A stretch of 64,000 bases of DNA. It comes from Acanthornis magna. Taxonomy: Eukaryota; Chordata; Aves; Passeriformes; Acanthizidae. Each line of letters starts with the position of its first letter. Position 1 is the stretch's first letter. The notes beneath the pieces were generated by a model. It did not search any database. It saw only the letters and a program-made list of their open reading frames with translations, and was not told the origin of the DNA. The translations under genes were made by a program, and so were the position numbers. Positions 1 to 15,400 of the stretch are shown here, in pieces. Location of the stretch: contig JAWUZG010000056.1 in the NCBI GenBank assembly GCA_036785705.1, positions 1,427,001 through 1,491,000 of the forward strand, given 5' to 3'.

Positions 1-315
1 ATAAATGAAACAGCTATTCACTACATAACCACTGGTCATTATTCGAACTAATTTAAAATACAAGCTTGTTTTCTAGTGTAATTCCCATCATTATTCCAAG
101 AAATACATGTTTTGACTTCTCTTCTCCACAAATAAACTATTTTATGTAATAAGTACATTTAATGAATCTATGTATTTTTACATATGTGCACACACAAATA
201 CAGATGTATATACAAGCACAGGAGAAAAAAAAACCCACAGAAAAATTAGCAGGAAGTATTTGCCAAGATAATTCTTTGAAAGTATATTTTAAAAAGGGAA
301 ATCTGAGGAATTTAC
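1..315 (-). other. UBE2Q2: UBE2Q2 intron 6 (partial)
   Basis: This is AT-rich intron sequence from the exon 6 donor to the window edge. It contains a short CA/TA-rich stretch around 180-215. No exon, RNA gene or transposon was recognised. Confidence 0.8.
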
Positions 316-400
316 CTGTTTTATAACTCTGTGATCTATATATATCCCTGAGTTCTTTCATAAGTCGATCTGAAGCCTGAACTGACCCAGAGACTGCACC
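316..400 (-). CDS. UBE2Q2: UBE2Q2 coding exon 6, start of the UBC domain
   Basis: This exon encodes residues 199-226 plus the first base of codon 227: [19 protein letters not shown], then IYRSQSYKT. The [15 protein letters not shown] part is helix 1 of the ubiquitin-conjugating fold, which normally contacts E1 and E3. The acceptor is cttttttttgtttcag-like (T-rich, ending tttcag), and the donor is CAG|gtaaat. It ends in phase 1, splitting a glycine codon. The next exon, with the start of the UBC beta-sheet, lies beyond position 1. Confidence 0.95.
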
Positions 401-3400
401 CTGAAACAAAAAAAGACTCCAAGTGAGTGGAAAGTAATATTTACAAACAGCTCCATTTACATGACAAAGTTACACTAGAAGGTATTAACAACATATTAAT
501 TTCTGTATGAGAATTAGGTTTTTGAAAAGTTAAATATTCTAGTGAGCAAAGACTACTTTAAAGGAAAAAGGTCCTTCCTCTGAAGAAGCACATTTATATA
601 TACTATTAAATGCCGTAGGTGATACAAGCTTTTAATCAAGGTACAACAGGTATTTTTCTGTAAAGGAGCTAAATCTCTCTGGCATTTTAATTTCCAAATG
701 GATCCACAGTACCTTTCTTAAGAGAAATATTTCATTTTGCCTTCTGCTTTTACACACTGGGAAGAAGAGCAAGACTAATCCTAAGAACAAGCTTCTAGAC
801 ATGAGGCTTTATTGCTTTCTCAGGGGTGTGTGTTTATTTGGTCATGAAAAAAGTTACAGGAGTTGGGAAGTATCCCCCTAGAACAGCAGCTTCCAGACAA
901 AATATGACCAACCAGTGAACTTAGAAAATGTGGAACAACAGCAATACATATTGCAATTGAGTGGAAAAAAAATCAGCACCTACAGAGAGGAAAACTAAGG
1001 TAAGTAAACCTTAAAATACACAGTATTTCTTGTGATTTATGCAACCAAGGCAAAAATCTCTTCTGTTCTTTTAGAGTTCTGTACTACCGAGCACCTCAAA
1101 ATGAGAGAAAACCCTTCTGCTCCTGTTCTTCAGTCAGTCCCACTGAAATACAGAATAACACACAGAGCTCATAAGCCTGGCTGAGGGGGAGAAACCATGA
1201 CAAAAAATAAAACCACCCCACCACTAAACAAAAAAGCTCCACCTAGAATAATTCAGCCTATCTATATCAAGTACTGAACAAGTAAGTCGATGAGTCTGCT
1301 TTTCTACTTCATCTAAAATTTCCAAGATGTTTATTTCTTCAGTTTCCTTCCAGACACTATGAACATCTACAAACACATTCTTTTTGGACAGAAGTGTCAG
1401 AAAAGTATTTCTGGAAGAATATGAAGCAGCTGTGACCATTGTCTAATACCTGAAACATCATTCCTGTTTGCCTGAAGTCCACAGTGAGGTTTTATATTCT
1501 ACAAGGTCTTAATTGTAGGACCAAATTACTTCTTACTAAGAATTAAATATCAGTAACAGTTACTTGATGCTAAAGCCTCCACATACTCCTCTGTCTTCTC
1601 TGGCCAGTAGTATCAAATAATATGTTTAGCTGCACACTAGAATCTGTAGACTATTCTTCTAAGGCTATTCATTTTCATATGCCTTTGGATTTAATTATGC
1701 AGATATCTGAAATTCCACTAGTTTTTCTTAACAGACCGGTATGATGGATGAACCTTGTAATTAAACATGCAAATAACAGGAAACTCATCTGATTAAACAA
1801 AAGCTACAGAAAGGCAGGGCTTCAGACAACTAATTTCTCAGTTTACTAAGCCCCTCTGTATAGAGCACTATCAGACAAGAAGGGATTTCTCTAACACCAA
1901 GTATCTGAAATCCTACAGAAAAAGGTTGTTTATATGCATTATCTGCATATTACTACTATTTGTACCCACTGTTCACAGGTTAGCTGAAAAGGAAGCATCA
2001 CACTTAACAAGTTACTAACGCAACAGTGTTAGCCACCATTCTCTGCATAGCTGCTGTACTCTGTGAGTGTTAAGGTTGAAAGTCATCAATATAATGAGTC
2101 TAGAGGAAAGAAATTTCATAGACAAGTGTCAAGATTTTGATTTTCTTCTGTGCAGAGCTGTGTGGACCCTTGCCCCTTCTACTGTATTTCTCATTGAAAG
2201 AAGGAATTTTCTTACGTTTTTCCCAGATTATCAGCCTATAAATATAGGCAATTTAAGAAGTTAGAGGGTAAAAGACATCCTGTGGAATGCTACTTCTCTC
2301 ATTGCTTCTCTATTTCCATCCAATTAAACTACTGAATTTCTATACATAATGTTGGAAGCTCATCTTGGCAAATGAAAATTTAAGTATCTTCTGTATTGGA
2401 GACATTTAAAAACCAGAGCTTAACACACCCACATCCCCCTGGCTGCCATTATAACTGCTGATAAAATGAAGTGTTTTTAAAGAAGTTAGTTTTAGTGTGT
2501 GTAAGCAAGCCTCAGATGACTTTGTCTATAACAGTGTTTTTCACCCTTTTTTCCTAGAAGTTTCTAGCTGGGCTTCCCACTCCTTATACAGCAGCATGAA
2601 ATATAATTACACTTGCTACTCTAAAGAATCGATAGACTGTAAACCAATGATCTACAAATCAGGAGAAAGAGGATAGCAAGCTTAACTTAAGAAGTTTAGC
2701 ATAGGAGCTTATTTTATGTACTTTGAGCTACCCTTGGAGGAACTCGAAGAGGAAGGTAACAGCTAAACGTGATGGTAACCCTAATGCCACACACCACTGC
2801 TCTGAAACACGTCTTCATTCTGGTGTCACCTGTGGTTTTGTAGCTACTGTTAAAGTGCAGTTTAGAAGAGAGCACGACTTGCATCACACCACTGCACGAT
2901 ACAGAGCATTGAGGTCAGTTTTGACTATAGCGATACTAAAATTAAAAACTTTTTCCATAACTCACTACATACAAGTTATAATTTCAAAGACTGAACTCAG
3001 ATATAAATAACAGTATCCTTCTGGAAAAGTGGGACTTGACACTTCAAGGGAGATAAAGTTCCCATTTCTCAAATTCTGACAGTAAGATTTATAGTTGCAA
3101 CTGCCTCAGAAATAACTGGTCAATCATGGGATCTGGCAGGTATCTTTCATGTGGGGCTGATGCCAAGAGCAGAAAGGCAAAATTATTTCATCTGAAGTAG
3201 TTAACTGAGCTGCCAGACCAGACCCAAATGACTTTTTTTTCCTAGTAAGTAATCAAAGAGGCACAAAAAGTCTCACTGGATCATCTTTTCCTGTACTAGC
3301 ACATTTTGTGGCTCTCCAGAACAATGAGCAGGTAAGCTGGAGAAATCCCTGCTACAAGAGGCAAACATTTATGTTGACAACATGCCAGTTGCTGAGAGCT

Positions 3401-6400
3401 GCAAATAACAGAAATACGTGATGCAGGAATTCCACAGCCAAAACTGTTGGGCATGAAAAATATTCACGAGATGCATCACTACAAGCTTGTCCTGTTCTCA
3501 AAGTCTTCCCCCCCAGCAAGGACGAGCTTCTGCCACTGTCAGAACCATGAAACTTGAGCTGCAGGCAAACCAGCACTTGCCACTGCCCTGCTGCACTAAG
3601 GCCAGAGATGTCAGGGGTTTCTTTTCCCCTTCCAACCCTCAAAATGCACCCACAGCCTGCTATCCCCTCCCAGTTATAGGAGGTAAGAGGTGCAGTTCAC
3701 AGCAGTTTTATATCCAAAGACCTGATTGTTTGTTTTCTGTCTGAGCAGAAAAATATTGTGAACACATCAGAACAATACAGGAAACCTCCTCACTCAATAC
3801 ATCTCAGATGATTTAACCACAAGACCAAAAATTACCTGCTGAAACAAAACTTGGAAACGTCTCCAAGAAAATAAACTGAAATCTAAAATTACCCAAAAAG
3901 AGCTAAAGAACACAAGAACACAAGTTTTATTGCCACTGAACTGTCTCAGTATTAGTGCAGAAGCACATTCATTCCTAGAAGTTAAAGTAGGTTCACACTT
4001 CCTTCAAGGATTAGACTAAAAATAGAAATGACACCTTAGATTTCATAAAATCTGAAGATGAAAGTAGAGACATTTGAGACTTCTAAAGCAAAGTGCTTAA
4101 ACTCCCCAGTATGAAATGGAAAAAGCTAATAGCATTATCTAAATAAGAAAGGCATTAATCTCTAAAATGACTATGTGGGGAGAGACCTCTGAAAAGCAAG
4201 CAGCAGCAAGTTGTTAAATATTTGAAGTTAATGATTCCAGTTCAAAGACCTTTTTTAACTCCAGGTAAGCAAGTGGTTCTTTAAAGTTATTACAATGTTA
4301 AGAGGAGGATTAATTCTTGCTCCAAGTTACATACTGTACCACAAGCCAAATTTATTTCCTGATGCCAGCAAGAAGAATGGGATTAAGGATACTGCCAAGG
4401 AGAGAACTCATTTACAAAATTAGTAAATACACATTCTTAACTTGTACAACACACGTAAACCCTAAAACCTCCTATGACAACATCCTGAGAAGCAGAAAAA
4501 TGTCTTTAAGCTACCAGAAATAAATGAGAACTGGACTGCATGCACTGCTTTCCCATGAACAAGGCTTCAGCACGATCTGTAACGTCAGCCTGCACTGCAG
4601 CCAAGGGGAGAGAGGACAACCCATGGACTTGGGCCAAAGCACATGTAAAGGTACTGTAAAGTCTTCTGGCTGCACTGGGCACCAGTCAAAGCCCTACATT
4701 ATGGGGCACATTCCCTTTTCCAACAAGCAGCATGTAAACAGCATGGGTTTGTTTTATTGGCCTCTGCTGAGGAAACAAAGTCTCCCAAAAGGCTGCGTGG
4801 CTCCTGTAAAGAACAGACTGTGTTTATCTACTGCATTGAAGGTCATGAAACTCATACCATCCTCTAAGAAACCCAGTTGTGAGGGCTGTACAGATTTAAG
4901 CTTTGCTTTATGTCAGGATACTGAACAAATTTCTCTCTTAAAGCATAGGTAACACGTTCTATTAGAAGTGCCCTGTTTTGGCAGCTCAGAGGACCAAAAA
5001 GTGCTACTGGGTTAGCTCTTTCCTAGGTCAGTAGCACAGCTATAGCTTTCACTTCTCCAGCACCTAAGAGTAAACCCTCACAAGTCCTTTGAGAAATTAT
5101 TTCAGCAGCACAGCTATTTCTGGTGACCCACAAAAATACCACAGTTCCTTAGCAGTGGTTGAATACCCTGTTCCCTGTACTCAGCTGACCTTGTTTATGC
5201 ACCAGCATCAACGAGAGTGTCTTGGCATGAGAAACAGCTATTATGTAAGTTGAATCTGCTGTTGTCAAACAGAAAACCAACAGTGTTCATTTCAGCTCCA
5301 CTAAATGTGGAGGGAAAAAGCAAAAGGAAAGGCAGTATTTGCCAAATGGGAAAAGAACAGATAGCAAAAGAAAATCTGCTGTTTTAAGAGGCTTGCTGCT
5401 CCAAGGAAGAATGCTGACACTACAAAAACCTTTTTTCTGTTCTACCAAATTTTACAGGATTGTAAAGCAGGTCATGCCTTTCAGGCTGCAAGAGGCTATA
5501 TCTTCTTTAACAATTAAAGACTCCTTACTATTACAAGTGAGCTTACAGAGAGAAACACACAAAACACCTCAATAGGCATCTTCTCAAACTGAACATTTAA
5601 GTTTAAACAAAACCAGTAAGTGACTGTTGTGTTTATGGTTAGTGAAGTCTCAAAGCCAGAGACAGCAAAACCAGTTTGGCACCTTGCATTTACCTTTTGG
5701 CACCTTTTAAACCCCGAAATGCCTATCAGGCTTGAGTGTTAAAATTTTAAAACCCTTCAACTGAAGCAGATCATAAACAGAAACATTAAATGTCATGTTT
5801 TACACATTTTAAGCCTCTATGAAACAAAAGCTTTGACTTCTTTAGGAGTCAGGGTTGTATGACATCATCATACCCTCCTACATGCACCTTTGAGAAGTAG
5901 AAGCCTCTCTGGAACTTGGCACTTGTGACAGAACGTTTCTAAACCTCTGGAGAACAAGCACTTTTTCTACAATTGCCTGCTGGCAAGATCACTCAGAAAA
6001 CTGACAACAAAGCTGCAGAGCTGCTGAAGGTCCCTTGCTTTATGTACAGCAATAAAAAAACCCACACAACAATCCACCACCCTTCAGCAATTTCCAGGTG
6101 GCATAGATATTACTGAAAAATAAACTCATGCATAAAATGGATTTAAAGCACAAGTGTTTTAAGTTACCCATGACTTTTAATGCAGTCAACTTTAAATATG
6201 GCTTTATTTTTTTACTTTAATAGCAGTTCAGCAACGAAAGTCACGCTCATAGCCTAGATGCGTTCTGCTGATTCTGCAAGGAGAACTGATGTTTGTAACA
6301 AAGACACCAAGCAAGAGGCAGAGGGACAACCAAATGGATACCCTTGGGAATGAGATGAGCAGTTAAACAATCAGCTACAGGTTAATTTATGTCTAGGTGC

Positions 6401-9400
6401 ACAGCAGTGGGCTTTCTTTGCTGAAAACCATCTCTATTTTAAAGTCAGAAGTATTGCAAAGAAAAAGCATGGAATCATTAACTCACATTTAAGTGATCTT
6501 GCCTTTGATTTTTTCTGATTTTTTCTAAGATTGCAAGGTTCTCTTTTTCAATGCCTTCATCTTCAGATTTCTTCCCATCAACTGGTTCCTCCTCCTTCAT
6601 ATCATAGTGATCCAGATCTTCAATGTCCTACAGGATAGAGGAAAGTGAATTGTAAGTAACTGTACTATGCTCTTCGCTCAATGAAACCCTCTCCAAGGGC
6701 ACTTGGGATACAGTCACATACTGCACAGCGTTATGTATTTGTGATTGCTGGATGCCATTTCTACTTTTTTCTAACTTCACTCTCAGCCAACACTATCCAT
6801 TGGAAGTATAGGGAGTCTTCATAATACAAATGAAAGCCAAATTCACAACATGTTTCTGGTCACAGAAACAAGCACAACCTGTGCAAAAAGACAGGACTGA
6901 AGAAAATTAGCCCATTGAAGTAGGTAGTAAACAGGACTTGAGAATCCAAAAGTACCCAAATTTAGGGTGGCTCCAAGGTGTTTCTAAAAGCAGACTCTTT
7001 TGCAATTAAGAGTCCTAGCTATACTACACTTCTGGCAAGCAGTGATTAACATATCTGGCAGGGCTACAGCAACCCCTCAAGAAAGTTAAATATTAGAAAA
7101 CTATGTGTACTTTATTCAAGGTTAACATTTCAGCTAAAGATTAGATGCAGTAATTTTGCAAACAGGATATAAGACAAAATTCCGTGGTGAAGCATTCTGG
7201 TCACACATCCAACACTTTGATTCTATGCTCTAGACCAAGGCACTAAGAAACCCTCCACTCTGAATTCTGAGATGGGGTTATTTTGTTGCAGAGGAACACT
7301 CTGAGCTGCAGACAACTGCCTTAAGGTGATTGAAGTGCTGGCTGTGGAGAGGAGGGGAAGGATGTAAATACCTTGGCATGAAAAAGGAAGCACTGCAGCA
7401 GCCACGCCAGCAAGCTTTGGTTGCACAATTACCAGATATACTCCAGTATGCAGAGCTCTGCCACACCTGGGGCTACTCTTTGTGCACCATCTGTCTGCAT
7501 GGCAGGAAAACCCATATTCAAGGATGCCCTATGTAATAAGAAACACACCTGGTGCATTTGACAACACTGTTTCCTTCACCTGTAACAGACTTTAGACTGA
7601 GTACTCTTTAAAATGCTCATGTTTCTCCAAACAATAATAGAGCCTGAGAAATTGTAAACTGCTTCTCCATTTAGAACTGGGACTAGATTACAAGTTGAAG
7701 ATATCACTGCCACACACAATGCCACCTGGCAGCTTATAAATAATGGCAGACAACTTTTTTTTGGTGCAAAATAACTCAAACAGAATGCAAAAGGGTACTC
7801 TAGAAGTCTGCAAGCAACAAGAGCCCTGTGGCAGCAGGATATGGGTACACAACACCTTTACAGAAACACTGGCTCCAGCAAATGTACTCTGGATCAGGCT
7901 AAATATGGTGTAAGAAAGGCTGCTTCAAATCAATTTAAGAACTTGGGAACATTTAGATCTTTTCTAAAAGAAGATATTTTATTCAGGAAGTTGTTCATCC
8001 TTACTACTTACTTCATTAAAAATCTAACTCTGAAGTAGTTAGAACACTTCTACTATAATAAGGCAATCCATAGTGGTGTAAAAGGCAAGCTTCTTGGAGC
8101 TACTCTAACATGTAACAGGAGTAGGCAAAAAAGGTGATTCTTACAACTAAAAGCTCATTAAAGAGAGTACCATGTTGCCAGACATGGACATAAAAGTTCG
8201 GTGCATCTGTTTCCATGTCCTTCCATTTCCTTCAATTTATAACAGTTAAAAACTAGCTCATCCATTTAATGAGTCAGCAAACTGATTTGCTCTGAAGCAG
8301 ACTGGCTAAATCTAGGAGATGCTTCCAACTGTACTAGAGCCAGTTCACACGCTGCTTGAAATAGGAGTTAACAATGCAAAAACTTACTGATTTGGCACAC
8401 AATGTTATGTATTGTTTGACTAAAGCACAAACAGATGTCCAATTCTCTGTATCCAAGTACCTCACAGCTGAGATCTAGGTTTAAGAAGAAAATTTCACTA
8501 GTTTTGTGGTTGAAGTGAAAGCTGACATTCAGGTAAACATCCAAATTTTTAATTATCTTTTCTGTTGAACTCCAATTCTGTTGAACTTACATTTTACTGT
8601 TTGGTTTAATTATCAGCCAGACATTGCAGAGCAAAATGTCAAAATTCTACTACATTAGGACAAGAATATAGACGTACTTCACCCATATCTTCTTCTTCCT
8701 CCTCTTCTGATGTAACTTCTTCTGTTGTTCCATTCTGCAATGCAACAATGAAGGCTCTGCATAAATTCTGCATATGTTCCTTGTTTTGAAAATCAGCAAG
8801 TCTACTCTCAAACAGAAGCAGTAAATGCAAAAGTTACCCTTACTGCAAAGGACTGAAGTTTAATGTGTAAGATGCATAAAAGATGCTTTCCTGGACTATG
8901 ACAGTGAAGAGATTTTTGCATGAAGGAAAAATAAACAGAATGTCACAATTAATTCCAATTAAGTTCTAAGTAGAAACTTCAGATTCAGATAAGGAACATC
9001 CTATTTGGAGACAGTGGCAAATGCAACAAACACATCAAGCAGGTTACAACCCATGATCTCTTAACCATAAAATCAGATCATGGCTCTGATTAGAATCTAT
9101 CTACATGCTACACCCCTAGAAAGAAAAAACCCAAGTAACTTTAGACCTCTAGAACTTAATGGATTCTTTTTCTCACTACCTAGAACTTCTATGTAGCCAT
9201 GCTATCATCATGTAGCCATTGCCATTAGACTATTTGAGAAAATAGCCAATCAATACATTGAGTTCATTTTTCATGACTTTTTATTTCAGGATACCACTCC
9301 AAGCTCAGGAAGTCTGAGTTGCAGAAATACTCAGGAGCATTCTGATACGCTTGTCCTCTGCCTACTCTTCCTTTGGCAAAGAAGGAATGCCACTGCTCTA

Positions 9401-12400
9401 GACCACGCAAGTGCCTAGATGGATCTTCAGTCAGTTACGAAGGCCACTCTTAACTTGCAAATTGTCTGACATTTCTGGCTATGAAACCTTCCATGAGTTT
9501 GTTTTTGAGTTTCACAGCATGTGTGGGACCCTTCACAAAGCTACACCCTAACAGCACAGCCCATTGCCTTACAGCTGCACTGCTGAGTGGGTGGCTCAGA
9601 GAAAAGACCTATAGGATTACAATTTGGCACGTGACCAAAAATTACACAAGTTATTTGTCATTACTATAGTACTGCCACCCCAGGAAAGCCATCTGTTACT
9701 CTACAGGAGTTTTTAGAAATTATGTAATCTTAACGTGTACAAGCAAAAGAAGATATCATAATCTCATTAAAAATACAAAAAAGAACAGTTACTGCCAGTT
9801 ACCAGTTCTGTTTGCAGCACAAGACAAAACATTTTGGTTAACAAGAACACCTCACAGGCCTTCACAATTCTTAATTTTTCAAGTGCACATGAAGTAAACA
9901 AGGCACCTCCCTACCCAAAGTAACATATGGCCTTGATATTCCATGTCTCTACAAGGGACTGAAGGACGAAAACATCAACAATAGCTTATCCAAGTACACA
10001 CTGTAAAACATACTCTTCAACAAAGAGTCAAACATTTCAGAAAATGTAAGTTTGGGAGGCGCTCCAAGTGCACAGCAATTGGCTTGAACAGTGTTTAGGA
10101 GGGAATTAAACTTAACAGCACTGGTATCACATACACACCTTTCAATGATACAGAAACTTCAGAGGGAATTGTGTAATATTATCACACCATTATTACATGG
10201 ATTTTGCAAACAAAATTCAGATTGAAGACACCATAACGCAAAAGTGCTCCACATCTCAGTTCTAAACACAAGGTTTAATCATTCCCATTATCTTGTTTCT
10301 CGGAATTGAAAAAAACAACTCCTTTACTGGCATTAGAAGGTGTTCACAGCTTTTTAATTTACCTGTCCAGCTGGCAATGGCTGATCTAACATTTCAACAT
10401 CTGGATGCTGAGGAAGATTATATAATCTGCAGAGGTCACATATTAATCGCTTCAGCTGCTGAAGAAGCTACAAAAAACAAGAAAACATGGAAATGTTTAT
10501 TTAAACCAAAGCACAGAGCCATATATTTTGTATTTTCTTCACACATTGATACTGAATTTTAAAGTCAGTGTACAGCATTTAAATCTCCTTGGGTTGGAAT
10601 CAAATTTCCTCTATCACCTTTGTAGTAAAAGTCCCCACAATAGAAACTCAAGGACATAGCAAGTTAAAGACAACTCTCATTCATCTTCCTACGTCTAAAA
10701 AGAAAGACACAAGCAGAAAAATAATCTATCTTGACAGCATCATCTATTCCAAACATAGATGTCTGAGCCACAAATCACAGAATAAACAAATGGTCCCATT
10801 CCATGAGACAAAATGGTCCATTCCCATTTCCCATCTTAAAAAACCATGCCGTCAAAAAACCAAGGAGGAACAGCCTGATTTCCCATATCCTGAATTCCTT
10901 TACAGGACACACCAGTAAGGCACCAGAAGCAAAACAAAGATTGTACAAGGCATAGGAGCCAGGCAGGCTCTGAGCTGGAGCCCAGCACTCTGCTTGCTGT
11001 ATCGTGGGTCAGGGTGACAATCTGTCGCTATCTCTGATTTGTTTCCAGTCTGCAGCGTTACACTGACCCTGCTCTGTTAACTGCAAACTATGGAACACCT
11101 CACGCTCACTAACGCAAGACAGAAAAAAATTCAGTTCTGCAGAAGCAAACATTAAGTTTGCTTTTTGATCACCACACTAATTAAGTTGATTTCCACAGCT
11201 GTTAACTTTCTCTAGGCAGCCTCAGATTCCTAGTTAAGGCCAAGACATGAAAGACTGTACTACTGCATTTCCTAACTTTCCAAGGTCTTTGACAGCTATG
11301 TCAGGAAAACAAAAAAAGGTCTGCAAAATCCATTTGTAAAACAGCCAACACCTCATTATTTACAAAATAATACCCTAAATGAAGCTTGCAAAAATTATAC
11401 ACCCATTTATGGACTTTTCTTCCAAATACCAAGGAGAATTTGTCTTGCCACTTGTCAAGGGCAGAATGCAAGACAGTAATTCCTGCACACACACTCCAAA
11501 AAGTCTACATGTCTAAAGCCTTGCTATTGGCCAGTTTAAATGCTCTCACCTTACCTTCCTGGAAGTGAAAAATTTAGCGTTTCCAGGGTTAAGAATTCAT
11601 TTCCAAGCCCAAATCACTAGCAGCAATAAACAAATGTTGCCCTTGTGTTATCTGAAAGCCTCAGTGCTTTTCCATTCTACAGCAGAATTCCACATTCTGT
11701 TTAGTAGGAATGTTATTTATCCATCTGAGGCCATGAACTGAGATACCAGCCTGCATAACAACACTATCACACCACATCTGCTGTTTCTGCACCATTCACA
11801 ATAGTCAACCTAACTCAAAAATAAAGCAGATCATCAACATAACTCAAAAATAAAGCAGATAACACCAAAAGGACTGGGGTACCAGCACCACATTTCTCAG
11901 AAGTATATGCATGAGACATGATAGGTTTTGGCAAAAAACCTTCTGTAACAATCACATTTCTCATCAGTGTTAAGACTCCACTCTTGTTTGAAACTTCCCG
12001 GGTGTCTGGAACATCAGAAAATCTCTTAGCAGGCACGAATCACGTTAACCAATCAACAAGTTAGTTGCCAGACAGAATCACAGATCTTATAATTATTATT
12101 TTCAATATGTGCAAGGCGATTAAAGTTGCACTGCTACACATTTTGTTGAGAAACTTTTTCTCTGCACAAACATTGCCACATGGAGAGCACAAACCACGCA
12201 ATCCCAGGAGCTGTATTTTTTCTCATGAAGCCAATAATTTGTTTACATCTTCTGTGAAGCATACAAAAATAAATTTAAATGGTGAAGGAAGTCTGCCACC
12301 ATTGGCATTGGGCTGGTCAATTAGCACTGACCTTGGACAAGGAGATGAACACAGTATTAGTTGTGTCTTGACAGAAAGAAACAATAAGGGCTGGAGAGTT

Positions 12401-15400
12401 AAGAAGTGCTTCATGCCCTGCTTACTTCACTCCCCAGCCTCCCCATGAAATGTCTGTCAGCAAAACTAAAATTCAGGAGGAATTTTTGCAGCCAGGATCT
12501 CACGCACTGTAAGCTTCCCTTGCTTCCTCCTGAGCACAGCACCACAAGCAAGGACCAGGAGCAGCCTCCAAACGAGCTGCTGGCACAGCCTGGGCCAGAT
12601 CCCAGCAGCTGTGCCTGACAAGGCCCTCCAGCAGCACTGGCACCTTCTCACTTCCACTGGCACCAGAGATCACACACTACGTGGCAGCTTATCAGCTTTG
12701 TGGCAGATCAATTCCTGTTGTGCTTCAGCACACAAGCACCATCTCATCATAAAGGGGGAGGCAGAGACCTGCAGTGGAGAGTGGGGATCCCCTTCCTTGG
12801 CAGATTCCACACTTCAGGGCTAGCTTAATGCAACTCCCACTGCAGTTCATTTTTACAGCTCAGCTGCTTTAGTTGAAATCCGCATCTACAATTTGAAAAA
12901 GTGGTGGCAGGGCAAGAAGCTGATCCTGTCTGTACAACCCTTCCACCCTTCTTCCTTATTGCTACATTTGTCCTCCACAGGAAATAATTTCATACTATTG
13001 ATCTTTCTGCCATAGATCACTATCACTGTTATCCCTTATCCTCGGCTCATCTGCATGAAAAATCACAGGATAATTTGAGCTGAAAGGCATGTCTGGAAGA
13101 CATCTGATCCACCCCTCTGCTCTGAGCAGGGCCTGGCATGATTTGGTATGGGTTGGTATGTACACGAACAGACTATCAAAGGGGAGAGCAGATTTCTGTA
13201 ATGTATTAATAATTTCAATGTATTTCCAGGGTAACTTCACAGGCTTGACTATTATAAAATGAATGCTTAACACACACACACACACTTTGAAGAAAAGTAA
13301 GCTATCAGTACACCAGCAGTTTCCCTGGAATACAAACTGCCTAAAGCACAAAGTAAACAGCAACCAGAATGCATAACCCACAGGGTAAGCAATGTGAATA
13401 GCCTGCAGAAGGGAAATGCTCAAGTGACCAAATACAACATCACATTTATAAATCTGTTATATTGATTATCATTTATATAAAAATGATACCAGTAGAATAC
13501 ACACCCCTATAATTTTTAATGCTTCAGGAGTTCTGAGAAGTTAGTGGTTCTTGTGGACACCATAATGCTGGTTTAGAACACAAACACCTCTTGAAATTTT
13601 GTTTCCTATCTTAATATCCTGCACACCCGAAAACAGTTTAGAATGGATTTTTTCTGAAACCCAGCCTACATTAGGAGGCTTTTTTTATGTATGAGATCTT
13701 AATACAGTATGAAAGCATTAACAACTTTAGGGTACCTTTGATGGTATTAATATCCTGCTGGGTTCACTATGAAACACCCTGTTTCCTGAATACCACGAGA
13801 AATGAATTTAAGAAGTACAGTTTAAGCACAGAAAGACTTAATTATTCTGTGTGTCTCTACCTACACCCACAATATATCTATATAAAAATAAGTGCATCAA
13901 TAAATCTTAGCCTACCACTGAGAAAGTGCTGAAGAAGGACACAAATGGAAACAGAGGGAAGCAATAATTGCCACTTGGAGTGTGGCCACTACTTGGCAAT
14001 CAGGTAACAGTGACAGTACCTCGCCTGGCCTCCCCCACACTCAGCAGCCTCGGGCAGTTTCAGAAAGTAAAGCAAAGCTTATTCCTGCATTTTGTCCCTG
14101 CAACTCCCAGGACAGAAATAGCTGCTGCCACACTGGGAGTTTGCAAGAGACAACATTCTTCCCTGAAATGCCTCCATGTGGGACTTAATCTAAATTATTA
14201 ACACAGAAGCAGTGTGCTTCAAGACAGCAGCTTATCCAAGCTGTAAACATACTTGTGCCAGGAACTGTGTACTTTTTGACATCTTCCATAGAAGTTTAAG
14301 GTCTAGAGTGTGAGAATTAAAGCTGTCTCTCTGAATTTAAGCCCATTTCCCTATTCTCTTTAAAAAGCGAACCTCCAAATAGTGTAGAGCTGTATTTAAC
14401 ATCTCATGAAATAGGGTTGGAGGCTTCAGACTTGCATCACATAACTTCCATCATATTAGACAGAATAAGGGAATTGCAGTAAGATTTCTCTTTTGCATAG
14501 CACAGCCACTAGAAGGCAGATGGCAGTTTCATACATATGAAGTCTAAAGTGTGGTTGATTTTCAGGAGATGGAAATTCCTGAGACACTAGGGACTAAAAG
14601 AGAACTCTGCACCCCCCCCCCTTCATCTGCTGACTGAAACTTGTTCAACATTGACAACCAAGCAGCTGAACTGTCCAAACCTAATGATACTATGCTGATC
14701 ATTCAATATTTTTAGCATTTTGACAAATTTTCCTAGCAAAAGCACCATGTTGATGCAAGGTAACTAACACAGTTTCAAACTCACAGAAGATTTTCCAGGA
14801 AATGCGTACGATTTCAATATCATAAATCAGTTTTCCTTTTACCATGTCAAATGACAAGGCTTCCACGTGTCAAGCATTTATGCCTGAAGAGCATGTTCTT
14901 CAGTTTCCCAAACAGCTGACAGCTGGCACAAGTTACAAAGCAGGTAGAAAGGGCAGTGTAATACCAACAGCTATAGCATGTGCTAGCAGGGCTTTTAGCA
15001 CAGTCACTGTGCCCAGCTGAGCTCCCGGAAGAATCCAATGCCTTTTCCCATTCAAAATCTGACCGCTCCAGTAACTTTGAGTTTAGCACTAATGAACCTT
15101 TACCTGCAATAAATTAAATAAAAGCTGGTTTGAAGTATTCTAGGTTATTCTAAATTAAACAAAGTGAATTTTTATGAGACTGTGATAAATTAGAAGCCTT
15201 TGGATTTTTACAGGTAGTTCCCTGTCCCTTCCTACTCTACTGCAAGAAGTCTGTGTGTGAGCTGCTCCAATTCCATTGAAAGGGAAAGAGCTCCGTGGGG
15301 AAGAGTGGTAGAGAGAAAAAATCCAATCAAAACTCCACAAAGCCAAGTCTTTGGAGCAAAAAAAGAAGTCAGATTTTCTGGTGCAAGTATGTGTTTCCTC

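Noticed and set aside
10770..10800. AATCACAGAATAA as a CR1 end
   Set aside because: The expected GGTTGGAA and ATCATC words do not follow.
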